DNA of 64,000 nt from Elusimicrobiota bacterium (GTDB lineage: Bacteria; Elusimicrobiota; UBA8919), in contig DMMW01000002.1 in the NCBI GenBank assembly GCA_003452965.1, positions 11,054-75,053 of the forward strand. Direction: 5' to 3'. This document shows positions 56,437 through 64,000 of the stretch, piece after piece (position 1 is the first letter of the stretch; each line of letters begins with the position of its first letter). A program made the position numbers and the translations under genes. The notes under the pieces were generated by a model. The model was not told the origin of the DNA and made no database searches. It was given only the letters and a program-made list of their open reading frames with translations.

Positions 56437-57981
56437 ATGAAAAAAAGTATTACTAAAGGCACAATAGATAAAATCGTTAAATTGAATGATTTATCTAAGA
56501 TAATAAATAATCTAAAATCAAAAAATAAATCCGTAGTGCATTGTCACGGTGTTTTTGATTTAGTACATCCAGGTCATATTAAACATTTGGAGTCGGCTAA
56601 AAGAGAAGGAGATATTTTGGTTGTTACTATTACTCCTGACAAATACGTCAACAAAGGTCCCGGACGCCCGATTTTTAACGAGCAATTGCGAGCTGAGACG
56701 CTCGCTGCATTGCAGTGTGTGGATTATGTATCGATAAATAAGTGGCCAATAGCAATAGAAACAATTAAATTGTTGAAACCCAATATTTATGTGAAAGGCA
56801 AGGAATATGCTAATCAGAATAATGATTTAACAGGCAAGATAGTTGACGAAGAACAGGCAATAGTAGATGTTGGCGGTAGGATACATTTTACTGACGACAT
56901 TACGTTTAGTTCTTCAAGTTTAATAAATTCTAATTTTAGTATATATCCGGTTGAGACACAAGAATGGCTTAAAGAATTCCGTTCAAAATATTCAATAGAA
57001 GATATCTTGGCTTATTTGAATAAGGCATCTGATATTAAATCTTTGGTTATAGGCGAAGCTATTGTAGACGAATATGTTTTTTGCGATGGTTTAGGCAAAT
57101 CAAATAAAGATCCTATTTTAGCTTTTAAATACCATTATACTGAAAAATATGCCGGCGGGAGTTTGGCGGTTGCCAATCATTTAGCAGGTTTTTGTTCAAA
57201 TGTTGGAATCTTGGCATTACTGGGAGATACAGAACGCGAAGAAGAGTTTATAAAAAGTAAATTATTATCCAATGTCCATCCGTATTTACTCAATCAAAAC
57301 AACGCCCCGACTATACATAAAAGAAGGTTTGTGGACACGCATACAAATGCCAGGATGTTTGAAATTTACATTATGGACGATTTGCCGATAAGGCATGATA
57401 ATGAAGACAGGTTATTAAAAACACTGTCAAAAATTGTGAACAACTATGATTTGATAATTGTTACGGATTATGGGCATGGTATGATGACACCTTCTGTTAT
57501 AAAATTATTATCAAAATCAAAACCTTTTTTAGCGGTGAATACCCAGACCAATGCAGGGAATAGGGGTTTTAATACAATTTCCAAATATCCGAGAGCCGAT
57601 TATGTTTGTTTAGCAGGTCATGAAGTTGCGCTTGAAACACGTATGAGGCACGCAGGGTTCAAGGATTTGATGTTAGAAGTCAGTACACGTATCAAATGTT
57701 CAAATTTTACCGTTACTCACGGAAAAGACGGTACTTTGCATTATTCGCCAAAAATAGGATTTACCGAAGTACCGGCGTTGGCTTCCAAAATTACTGACCG
57801 TGTGGGAGCCGGTGATGCTGTTTTAGCAATTACTTCCTTATTAGCCATGCAGAAAGCCTCCTGGGATATCGTCGGTTTCGTCGGCAATGTTGCAGGTGCA
57901 GAAATGGTTGCGGAATTGGGTAATCGTATTTCTTTAAATAAAGTGAATCTATCAAAGCATATAACGGCTTTATTGAAATAA
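56437..57981 (+). CDS. Cytidylyltransferase-PfkB kinase fusion (HldE-like, domains in reverse order)
   Basis: A bifunctional 514-residue enzyme. Residues about 28-160 are a nucleotidyltransferase with GVFDLVHPGHIKHLESAK (H44-x-x-H47), KGPGRPIFNEQLRAETLAAL and VKGKEY. Residues about 190-514 are a PfkB/ribokinase-type kinase with YAGGSLAVANHLAGF, VTDYGHGMM and the catalytic D460 in DRVGAGDAVLA. Heptose enzyme HldE has the kinase first; here the order is swapped. It may phosphorylate a sugar at C1 and load it with CMP or AMP. GGAG lies seven bases before ATG 56437; a GTG at 56413 is in frame upstream. Confidence 0.85.
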   Translation: MKKSITKGTIDKIVKLNDLSKIINNLKSKNKSVVHCHGVFDLVHPGHIKHLESAKREGDILVVTITPDKYVNKGPGRPIFNEQLRAETLAALQCVDYVSINKWPIAIETIKLLKPNIYVKGKEYANQNNDLTGKIVDEEQAIVDVGGRIHFTDDITFSSSSLINSNFSIYPVETQEWLKEFRSKYSIEDILAYLNKASDIKSLVIGEAIVDEYVFCDGLGKSNKDPILAFKYHYTEKYAGGSLAVANHLAGFCSNVGILALLGDTEREEEFIKSKLLSNVHPYLLNQNNAPTIHKRRFVDTHTNARMFEIYIMDDLPIRHDNEDRLLKTLSKIVNNYDLIIVTDYGHGMMTPSVIKLLSKSKPFLAVNTQTNAGNRGFNTISKYPRADYVCLAGHEVALETRMRHAGFKDLMLEVSTRIKCSNFTVTHGKDGTLHYSPKIGFTEVPALASKITDRVGAGDAVLAITSLLAMQKASWDIVGFVGNVAGAEMVAELGNRISLNKVNLSKHITALLK

Positions 57982-57997
57982 CATTGGGAGACAAAGT

Positions 57998-58954
57998 ATG
58001 AAAATATTATTGACAGGTGGGTGCGGATATGTAGGAACAGTTTTAACAGAAAAGCTTTTAGAAAAAGGGCATGATGTAACCGTGGTTGACGCTATGTGGT
58101 TTGGCAATTATTTGAAACCACAAAAGAATCTGACTATTATTAAAGAAGATATTCGTAATACCGAAAATATACTGCTTAAAGGAATCGAAACGATAATTCA
58201 TTTAGCAAACGTGGCAAACGATCCCTGCGTAGAATTGGACCCTAGGCTTTCGTGGGAAGTTAATACACTAGCAACTATGCAATTGATTGATAAAGCAGTC
58301 CGTTTAAAAGTTAAACAGTTTATTTATGCAAGTTCCGGCAGCGTATACGGGGTCACTGATGAACCGAAAGTCACCGAAGAATTGGAATTGAAACCGATAT
58401 CTGAATACAACAAAACAAAAATGGTAAGTGAAAGAGTTCTTTTAAGTTATAAAGATGAAATGATAGTTCAATGTATAAGGCCTGCTACAGTATGCGGATA
58501 TTCGCCAAGAATGCGGCTGGATTTATCGGTTAATATGTTAACTATGCAGGCGATAACAAAAGGTGTTATAACCGTTTTTGGCGGCAATCAGGTGCGTCCG
58601 AATATTCATGTTCAGGATATGGTTGATGTTTATCTATACATGCTGGATCTGGGAAAAAAAGCGGCAGGGGTTTATAATGCAGGTTTTGAGAATATCTCCA
58701 TTTTAGATATCGCAAAAAGAGTAACTAACTTTATTCCAGTGAAAATAGTGGTTACTGAATCCAACGATCCAAGGTCTTACCGGATGAATTCTGATAAGCT
58801 TTTATCTACAGGATTTAAGCCTAAAAAAACAGTGGATGATGCCATAAAAGAAATTATGCAGGCATATAAAGACGGTAAAATAAAAGATGAAGAAAGTTGT
58901 TACAATGTAAAATGGATGAAAAAGACAGTGTGCAATTCTTTGACGTCATCCTGA
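57998..58954 (+). CDS. NAD-dependent sugar epimerase/dehydratase
   Basis: Extended SDR of 318 residues: TGGCGYVGTVLTEKL, HLANVANDPCVELDP, the active site SSGSVYG and SEYNKTKMVSE (Tyr and Lys), RPATVCGYSPRMRLDLSVN. The HLANVANDP subgroup often lies beside kinase/nucleotidyltransferase genes of unusual sugars. Here it is flanked by the fusion enzyme and the split transketolase. The last residues (TVCNSLTSS) are coded by a dispersed repeat that supplies the stop codon, so the native C-terminus may have been altered. Confidence 0.82.
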   Translation: MKILLTGGCGYVGTVLTEKLLEKGHDVTVVDAMWFGNYLKPQKNLTIIKEDIRNTENILLKGIETIIHLANVANDPCVELDPRLSWEVNTLATMQLIDKAVRLKVKQFIYASSGSVYGVTDEPKVTEELELKPISEYNKTKMVSERVLLSYKDEMIVQCIRPATVCGYSPRMRLDLSVNMLTMQAITKGVITVFGGNQVRPNIHVQDMVDVYLYMLDLGKKAAGVYNAGFENISILDIAKRVTNFIPVKIVVTESNDPRSYRMNSDKLLSTGFKPKKTVDDAIKEIMQAYKDGKIKDEESCYNVKWMKKTVCNSLTSS

Positions 58955-59025
58955 TGTCGCCACGGCGACCGAAGGATCTCGTCTTGGAAGTTATACTTTG
59001 TGTTAAGATATGTAATAACCTTAAC
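58945..59025. repeat. GTCATCCTGA...GAAGGATCTC repeat and second hairpin
   Basis: ATCCT-GAT-GTCGCC-AC-GGCGAC-CGA-AGGAT (58948-58977) is an 11-bp two-part stem-loop embedded between GTCATCCTGAT and GAAGGATCTCGTC, a G+C-rich block unlike its surroundings. The repeat overlaps the stop codon of the SDR gene. Further on, GTTAAG (59002-59007) and CTTAAC (59020-59025) make a smaller hairpin before the transketolase gene. Confidence 0.7.
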
Positions 59026-59041
59026 ATAATAATTTAAAAAA

Positions 59042-59896
59042 ATGAAAAAAAAATTACAAGGGAACAAAATAGAGGAATTAGAAAAAATTGCTAAAAGAGT
59101 AAGAAGCATGATTTTGGCAATGGCTTATTATGCTGGCGGTGCTCATATTGCTCCTGCTTTTTCTATTGCTGATATTATTACCGTATTATATACCGAGATA
59201 TTGAATTTCAGTAGAAAAAACGTTAATTCCGAAGAACGTGACCGTTTAATTTTAAGCAAAGGACATGCATGTACAGTGCTATATGCCATACTGGCAGAAC
59301 AAGGATTTATCAAAAAAGAAATATTAAAGAAATATTGTAAAATAGACGGTATTATAGGCGGACATCCTAATATACATGAATTACCCGGTATAGAAGCTAC
59401 AACCGGTTCGCTAGGTCACGGATTTTCTATTGCTTGCGGTGTTGCATTTGCGGGTAAATTAAAAAAAAATAAATATAAGGTTTATACAATTTTAGGTGAC
59501 GGGGAAAGTCAGGAAGGAACAATCTGGGAAGCATCAATGTTTGCAGGTAACCGGAAACTTGATAACTTGATTGCTATCGTTGATTCTAATAAATTACAAG
59601 GTATGGGGAAAACTAACGAAATTAATAGTTTGGAGCCATTTGCTGAAAAATGGAGAAGCTTTAATTGGAGCGTTAAGGAAATTAACGGTAATAGTATTTC
59701 GGAAATATTAAAAGCATTAAAAAATGTTCCATTTACTAAAAATAAACCAAGTGTTATCATTGCTAATACAATAAAAGGCAAAGGAGTATCTTTTATGGAA
59801 GATAAAGCGATATGGCACTATAGATTACCAAATAATGAAGAAATGAAAGTCGCCTGTAAAGAACTGAATATTGAAGATATCGAAAAAGTATTATGA
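59042..59896 (+). CDS. Transketolase, N-terminal subunit
   Basis: A 284-residue ThDP-binding half of a split transketolase: LSKGHACTVLYAILAEQG, GGHPNIHELPGIEATTGSLGHG and the ThDP/Mg motif GDGESQEGTIWEA followed by IVDSNKLQGMG. The partner half is at 60126. The split form is common in archaea and in specialised sugar clusters. In this place it probably makes a ketose for the polysaccharide rather than serving the pentose phosphate pathway. Confidence 0.92.
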   Translation: MKKKLQGNKIEELEKIAKRVRSMILAMAYYAGGAHIAPAFSIADIITVLYTEILNFSRKNVNSEERDRLILSKGHACTVLYAILAEQGFIKKEILKKYCKIDGIIGGHPNIHELPGIEATTGSLGHGFSIACGVAFAGKLKKNKYKVYTILGDGESQEGTIWEASMFAGNRKLDNLIAIVDSNKLQGMGKTNEINSLEPFAEKWRSFNWSVKEINGNSISEILKALKNVPFTKNKPSVIIANTIKGKGVSFMEDKAIWHYRLPNNEEMKVACKELNIEDIEKVL

Positions 59897-60125
59897 TATT
59901 GTTGGAAAAATATTCGAGATGTTGCCCTGAAAATAGATATTGTGTCGCATTGTAGTTGCCGATCTTGCTTGCCCGAACGTTTTTGTTCTCAGGGCTCGGC
60001 TATAAGTCAATCAAGATTGATAAATACAGGACAGCGAGGAGACCTCGCAAATACAATAAAATCCTAAGAATCACTACACAGATACTTATTCAATGGTCTT
60101 ATAATAACTTTGGAATAATATTAAT
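59897..60125. repeat. 229-base spacer with repeat-like hairpins between transketolase halves
   Basis: TTGTAGTTGCCGATCTTGC (near 59950-59970) is a diverged form of the 41-bp unit at 24490. TCAATC-AA-GATTGA (about 60007-60020) and GCGAGG-AGA-CCTCGC (60034-60048) are small perfect hairpins. No gene is visible. An insertion of repeats between two subunits that are usually adjacent would explain the gap. Confidence 0.55.
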
Positions 60126-61043
60126 ATGAGAAATGCATTTGTTAGCGAATTAACTGATATATCTAAAGATCCGAAAATATTTACTTTATTGGCTGATAAC
60201 GGCATAATCGTTTTTGACGATTATATAAAACTTTATCCAAAACAATTTTTGAATGTAGGTATTGCGGAATCAAATATGATTGGTGTTGCAGCCGGAATGG
60301 CAATGTGCGGTTTCATACCTTTCGTTTATACTATAATTCCATTTTTAACAATGAGGCCTTTTGAATATATTAGAAACGATATATGCAAGCAGAACCAAAA
60401 TGTTAAATTAATCGGTATAGGTGCGGGTTTTAATTACAGTACTCTTGGTCCTACGCATCATGGTACGGAAGACATTTCTATTATGCGGTGTTTACCTAAT
60501 TTAACGGTATTATCTCCGGCAGACCCGTTAGAAACGAGAAAAGCTACAATGGCAGCTTACAAAATGAAAGGACCGGTTTATATACGAATAGGGACGGGAA
60601 AGAATCCTTCTGTATATAAAAACGATTATGAATTTGTCATAGGAAAAGGTATTGTACTTAATGATGGCGATGATGTTACTATTATTTCAACGGGTTTCAT
60701 AATTCAAGAAACGCAATTAGCTATAGATGAATTGAAAAAATCTGGAATTTCAGTTAGATTGATAAATATTCATACAATTAAACCTATTGATGAAGAAATA
60801 ATATTAAAAGCATGCCGGGAAACGAAAGCGATTTTAACAGTTGAAGAACATTCTGTTATTGGCGGGCTTGGAAGCGCGGTCGCGGAAGTGATTTTAGAAA
60901 AATGCCAGAAACCGATTAAATTTAAACGGCTTGGTTTAAATGGTGTATTTGCTTCGGGTTATGGAAATATTCTGGAAATGAGACAATTGAATGGCCTGAG
61001 TAAAGATGATATAATTCGTGAGGCTAAAATATTAGTAAGATAA
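60126..61043 (+). CDS. Transketolase, C-terminal subunit
   Basis: The 305-residue pyrimidine-binding half: the activating glutamate lies in LNVGIAESNMIGVAAGMA, then GFNYSTLGPTHHGTEDISIMR, LSPADPLETRKA and the C-terminal VEEHSVIGGLGSAVAEVI. It should form a heterotetramer with the product at 59042. The similarity to DXP-synthase-like halves is limited to the fold. Confidence 0.92.
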   Translation: MRNAFVSELTDISKDPKIFTLLADNGIIVFDDYIKLYPKQFLNVGIAESNMIGVAAGMAMCGFIPFVYTIIPFLTMRPFEYIRNDICKQNQNVKLIGIGAGFNYSTLGPTHHGTEDISIMRCLPNLTVLSPADPLETRKATMAAYKMKGPVYIRIGTGKNPSVYKNDYEFVIGKGIVLNDGDDVTIISTGFIIQETQLAIDELKKSGISVRLINIHTIKPIDEEIILKACRETKAILTVEEHSVIGGLGSAVAEVILEKCQKPIKFKRLGLNGVFASGYGNILEMRQLNGLSKDDIIREAKILVR

Positions 61044-61105
61044 AATATTTTAGGTGATAGTGGAAAAGTAAGAAATGATTATTGTTAACGTGCATTGGAG
61101 GTAGT

Positions 61106-62059
61106 ATGAAGTATTTTTTTGTTAATCCAAGTATTTTGTCTCCGTTATCTCAGAGAAAAAGCAGGGCGGTAAGAGCAATAGAGATTATGAATCTGTTATT
61201 GAAAGATAAATACTTAAAAGATAACCGTTGGGAGCTTTGGGCTCAGAATCATAAGAAAATGACGAATCATATAAATGTCAACACATTATTAAAATTTCAA
61301 TCAGATTCAATTCTTGGACCGCATATAATCGGCGGCAGCGGTTTGCATTTTATGGATTTAATGATTAAAAAACTGGGATATTCAAAATATGAATTTATAA
61401 TGAAAAATTATACGGAAACAATTTGCGGCGAGCCAAAAGATTTGACTACATTTGATAGCCGTCAAATAACCCGAACATCTATGAGGCATATTTACCATCT
61501 AGCAATGCTGCACGATTATTGTAAAAATGTTTTTTCTTTTCCAATAGATTTTGTTGAAGTAGGAGGAGGATTTGGTAATTTAGCCCGTTTAGTTACACAA
61601 TATCATCTTTGTAAAAGATATTTTATTTTTGACTATCCTGTAACATTGGCAATTCAATATTTTTATTTAGGGGAATTTTTTAAATCAGGCGAAGTAGCTG
61701 TTATCTCTGAAAACGGAGAATTTATAGAAGGTGATGAAAACTCCAAAATTATGTTATGTGTTCCTGCTGTGTTAACCAGAGCAACTGAAATGTTAATAAC
61801 ACCTTATGCATTTGTATCGACTTTAGCTCTTACTGAAATACCCAAAAAAGGTCAGGATGAATACCTGGAAAAACTTAATCCGGCTTTGATTTATATTTAC
61901 GGGCAACTGCAGAATTTAGCTGTAGCTGACGGAGAATCAGCCGGGAAAAACAAGCTTGATAATAATAGTGCACTGTTTTCATTGATAAATAAATATCACA
62001 CTATCAACTATGATTTTTATGGTTATAATTTTGAATATATGGGCAGAACATTTTATTAG
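61106..62059 (+). CDS. Putative sugar O-methyltransferase
   Basis: A 317-residue protein of the putative sugar O-methyltransferase type. VEVGGGFGNLARLV (motif I, near residue 153-166), FIFDYPVTLAIQYFYL and LALTEIPKKGQDEYLEKL are the recognisable parts, with DSRQITRTSMRHIYHLAML before the SAM site. Such genes occur among O-antigen and capsule genes. GGAGGTAGT precedes the ATG at 61106; an in-frame start at 61082 has no RBS. Confidence 0.75.
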   Translation: MKYFFVNPSILSPLSQRKSRAVRAIEIMNLLLKDKYLKDNRWELWAQNHKKMTNHINVNTLLKFQSDSILGPHIIGGSGLHFMDLMIKKLGYSKYEFIMKNYTETICGEPKDLTTFDSRQITRTSMRHIYHLAMLHDYCKNVFSFPIDFVEVGGGFGNLARLVTQYHLCKRYFIFDYPVTLAIQYFYLGEFFKSGEVAVISENGEFIEGDENSKIMLCVPAVLTRATEMLITPYAFVSTLALTEIPKKGQDEYLEKLNPALIYIYGQLQNLAVADGESAGKNKLDNNSALFSLINKYHTINYDFYGYNFEYMGRTFY

Positions 62060-62068
62060 GAGGATTTT

Positions 62069-62404
62069 ATGATAAAAATAATTAATGTAAACGATAATAA
62101 CTTCAATAAAGAAGTAATCAGTAATAAGGGAATTGTAGTTGTTGATTGTTGGGCGACAAGAAGCGAGGTGTGCAGATTTAATGCTCCGGTTGTTTATGAA
62201 ACAGCAAAAGCATATAAAAGTATTAAATTCGTAAAATTAAATATCGAGGAAAATCCGTATACAGTAAGTAATAATAATATTAAGATGGCTCCGTGCGTAA
62301 TAATTTATAAAAAAGGGAATATCGAGGAGATTATTCTTGGGGTAACCGACAGGAAATATCTTGCTCAGAAGATAGGACAAGCAAATAATATAGTAAGAAA
62401 ATAG
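62069..62404 (+). CDS. Thioredoxin-like protein with a single active-site cysteine
   Basis: A 111-residue thioredoxin-fold protein. The strand and helix VVVDCWATRSEVCRFNAPVV align with VLVDFWAPWCGPCKxIAPxL, so WCGPC reads R31-S32-E33-V34-C35: the attacking Cys is Ser and only Cys35 stays. The cis-proline (P75 in KMAPCV) and the IIYKKG strand are kept. Cys27 and Cys76 are extra. It cannot work as a standard dithiol reductase; a structural, monothiol or scaffolding role with the neighbouring methyltransferases is more likely. AGGAGG RBS. Confidence 0.83.
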   Translation: MIKIINVNDNNFNKEVISNKGIVVVDCWATRSEVCRFNAPVVYETAKAYKSIKFVKLNIEENPYTVSNNNIKMAPCVIIYKKGNIEEIILGVTDRKYLAQKIGQANNIVRK

Positions 62405-62450
62405 CAAAATTGAAAATGCTTTTAATTTATTTTATGGTGAGGAGCGGGTT

Positions 62451-63113
62451 ATGAATAGTAGTAAACTTTGGCAAAAGGTAAAGAGTTGTGTCGGTAATAA
62501 AAAATTTATGTTAGGTCCGTATTTTTCAAGACAGTTTTTAGATGATCCCAAACATGCCCTTTTTATTCTATCCAGATATAAATTTGCTGCTAAACTTTTA
62601 GGAGAAGAACCAAAATTGAATGTTTTAGAGTTAGGTTGTAATGAAGGATTGGGAAGCTTGATTTTGGGAAGTTTTGCTAAAAAGGTTGTTGCGGTTGATT
62701 TTGATGAACGTGCAATAAATTGGGCGAAAGAAAATATAGTAAAAGAAAACATAGCTTTTCAGAAAAGAGATTTTTTTAAAAATAAAATAGGTAAATTTGA
62801 TGCGATGGTATGCATAGACGTTATGGAACATTTAAAAAAGAATCAGGAGGAGATATTTTTAAAAACATTATCGGAAAATCTGCAAAAAGACGGATTTTGT
62901 ATAATCGGGACTCCGAATATAACTGCGGCAGAGTACGCTTGCAAAGCAAGTAAAATTGGTCATGTAAATTTGTACGATGCTGGAAGATTGAAAAAATTAC
63001 TTTTAAAAAAATTTAAGAATGTTTTTATTTTCGGCATGAACGATGAGGTTGTACATACAGGATTTTATCCTATGTGTCATTACTTGTTTGCGTTAGCTTG
63101 TAATAAAAAATAA
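62451..63113 (+). CDS. SAM-dependent methyltransferase
   Basis: Class I methyltransferase of 220 residues: VLELGCNEGLGSLIL (motif I, near 57-71), VVAVDFDERAINWAKEN, MVCIDVMEHLKKNQEE and CIIGTPNITAAEYA. The methyltransferase type 11/12 group decorates sugars or glycan ends. TGAGGAG lies before the ATG. Likely part of the same operon as the sugar O-methyltransferase and thioredoxin-like genes. Confidence 0.85.
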   Translation: MNSSKLWQKVKSCVGNKKFMLGPYFSRQFLDDPKHALFILSRYKFAAKLLGEEPKLNVLELGCNEGLGSLILGSFAKKVVAVDFDERAINWAKENIVKENIAFQKRDFFKNKIGKFDAMVCIDVMEHLKKNQEEIFLKTLSENLQKDGFCIIGTPNITAAEYACKASKIGHVNLYDAGRLKKLLLKKFKNVFIFGMNDEVVHTGFYPMCHYLFALACNKK

Positions 63114-63174
63114 GAATGAGTTGTATAAATAAATAGTTGACTGTACGGATTAATCGCAAGAATAGATTATAGTT

Positions 63175-64000
63175 ATGAATATTTTGCTTACAGGGGTTAG
63201 TGGTTTTGCCGGGTCATATCTCGCTGCCGATTTATTGGAAAGCGGGAATAATGTCATAGGACTCGACAAGATAGATGATTCCGATGTTATAAAGAAGCTG
63301 TTAAATCTAAAGAAATTTAGAATTATCAAGGCGGATTTAAGCCAGAAATTTAACGGTCCGGACAATGTTGATGCCATAATACATACTGCGGCAGAAGCAA
63401 GGCCTTCAGGAGTCCCAGTTGCAGAATATATAAAAAACAATATGACCGCGGTTGAGAATTTGGCTTTGTATGCGGTAGAAGCCGGTGTTAAAAAAATAAT
63501 ATTTTTTTCCAGCATAAGCGTATACGGTGAAATAGAAAATAAAGTGGTTGACGAAGATACTCCAATAATAAATCCTTCTGTATACGGGATTTCAAAATAT
63601 ATCGGGGAGTTATTATTAAAGGATATTTCAGATAAAATCCCTTCAATAGCCCTTAGGTTACCGGGACTGCTCGGAAAAATGGCTAAGGGACCGTGGCTTG
63701 CAAAAGTACTTCAAAAGGTTTTTAAGGGTGAAGATATAACCGTATATAATCATTCCGAAGGGTTCAATAATGCCATACATCTGTCAGATTTGGCGGCATT
63801 TATTCAAAATTTATTAAAAAATGATTTAAAAGGATTTGATGTAATTAATTTGGCATGTAGCGAAGTTATAACTGTTGAAGAAACGGTCAAGGAACTTATA
63901 AAAAATGCCGGTACGTCTTCTGAAATTAAAAATAAGGAATCGGAAAATATTTCTTTTATAATTTCTACTGAGAAGGCAAAACGCGTTTATTCGTTTGAAT
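63175..64000 (+). CDS. NAD-dependent sugar epimerase/dehydratase, cut by the window edge
   Basis: A frame open from ATG 63175 to the last base, 275 codons. It is an extended SDR: LLTGVSGFAGSYLAADLLE (cofactor loop), HTAAEARPSG, SSISVYGEIENK and SVYGISKYIGEL (catalytic Tyr and Lys), RLPGLLGKMAKGPW, NAIHLSDLAAF. The 3' end lies outside. The subgroup is not clear; it resembles small UDP-sugar epimerases or reductases. TTGACT at 63137 may be a -35, but no good -10 follows. Confidence 0.85.
   Translation, partial: MNILLTGVSGFAGSYLAADLLESGNNVIGLDKIDDSDVIKKLLNLKKFRIIKADLSQKFNGPDNVDAIIHTAAEARPSGVPVAEYIKNNMTAVENLALYAVEAGVKKIIFFSSISVYGEIENKVVDEDTPIINPSVYGISKYIGELLLKDISDKIPSIALRLPGLLGKMAKGPWLAKVLQKVFKGEDITVYNHSEGFNNAIHLSDLAAFIQNLLKNDLKGFDVINLACSEVITVEETVKELIKNAGTSSEIKNKESENISFIISTEKAKRVYSFE

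Overview
The window is AT-rich, gene-dense DNA from a bacterium using the standard code with ATG, GTG and occasional TTG-like starts. About 57 protein genes are visible, all but two on the + strand. No tRNA, rRNA, transposase, phage gene or CRISPR array was found. The content (KdsD, Wzz-like proteins, MOP flippases, dTDP-, CDP-, UDP- and GDP-sugar pathways) points to a diderm (Gram-negative-type) organism. The low G+C, leaderless-looking promoters, the MEMO-AMMECR1 fusion and abundant short intergenic repeats suggest one of the less-studied candidate phyla (for example Omnitrophota- or Elusimicrobiota-like), but this assignment is an inference and not proven by any marker here.

Left edge (1-7.7 kb): a 5'-truncated aconitase, a convergent tiny basic protein (42 aa), an exported MEMO/AMMECR1 fusion on the minus strand, and a compact + strand operon (DUF1015, CvpA, PabB-type chorismate enzyme, class IV aminotransferase), driven from a divergent pair of near-consensus promoters that place the start codon at the predicted transcription start.

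Nucleotide-sugar block (7.8-20.7 kb): a GMD/RMD-type SDR, RmlA-RmlC-like-RmlB-RmlD (dTDP-rhamnose type), Ugd and UXS (UDP-glucuronate, UDP-xylose), a Gne/GalE-like epimerase, a WbpA-like UDP-HexNAc dehydrogenase, ComF, an EPS-type MarR regulator with its own palindromic operator, KdsD and a DegT aminotransferase. A first Wzz-like protein follows at 20.7 kb.

Branched-sugar block (21.7-33.8 kb): RfbF and RfbG (CDP-glucose to CDP-4-keto-6-deoxyglucose) and, 9 kb later, RfbH/E1 with intact Fe-S and His signatures (3-deoxygenation). Between them lie an MBL-fold enzyme, acylating acetaldehyde dehydrogenase, 4-hydroxy-2-oxoacid aldolase, HpaI-type aldolase, a YerE-like thiamine-diphosphate enzyme, a YerF-like reductase and a GT-C-like membrane protein. 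I read this as a pathway to a CDP-activated 3,6-dideoxyhexose with a carbon branch at C4, possibly longer than the two-carbon branch of yersiniose because aldolases are present to build the donor keto acid. This is the most exciting system in the window.

Assembly block (33.8-47.7 kb): glycosyltransferases (GT2, GT4), a flippase, methyltransferase, a second GMD/RMD-type SDR, and three membrane proteins sharing four copies of an unrecognised extracytoplasmic domain (YLAYGPY ... GYCDIDIEGHP ... VYQYGGN).

Modification block (47.7-64 kb): a second Wzz behind its own promoter, GDP-fucose synthase, a sulfation cassette (sulfotransferase, a pyruvate kinase-ATP sulfurylase fusion, APS kinase), methyltransferases, a second flippase, and a cassette of cytidylyltransferase-PfkB fusion, SDR and split transketolase that looks like a route to another unusual activated sugar. 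It ends with a sugar O-methyltransferase, a monothiol thioredoxin-like protein, another methyltransferase and an SDR cut by the window edge. No priming sugar-phosphate transferase, Wza/Wzc or ABC exporter is visible. Gene junctions carry many small repeats (two copies of a ~150-176 bp imperfect palindrome, an 86-bp and a 41-bp perfect tandem duplication, thirteen copies of a heptamer, and a family around AATCTGTGTAATC), which fits modular assembly of the locus.
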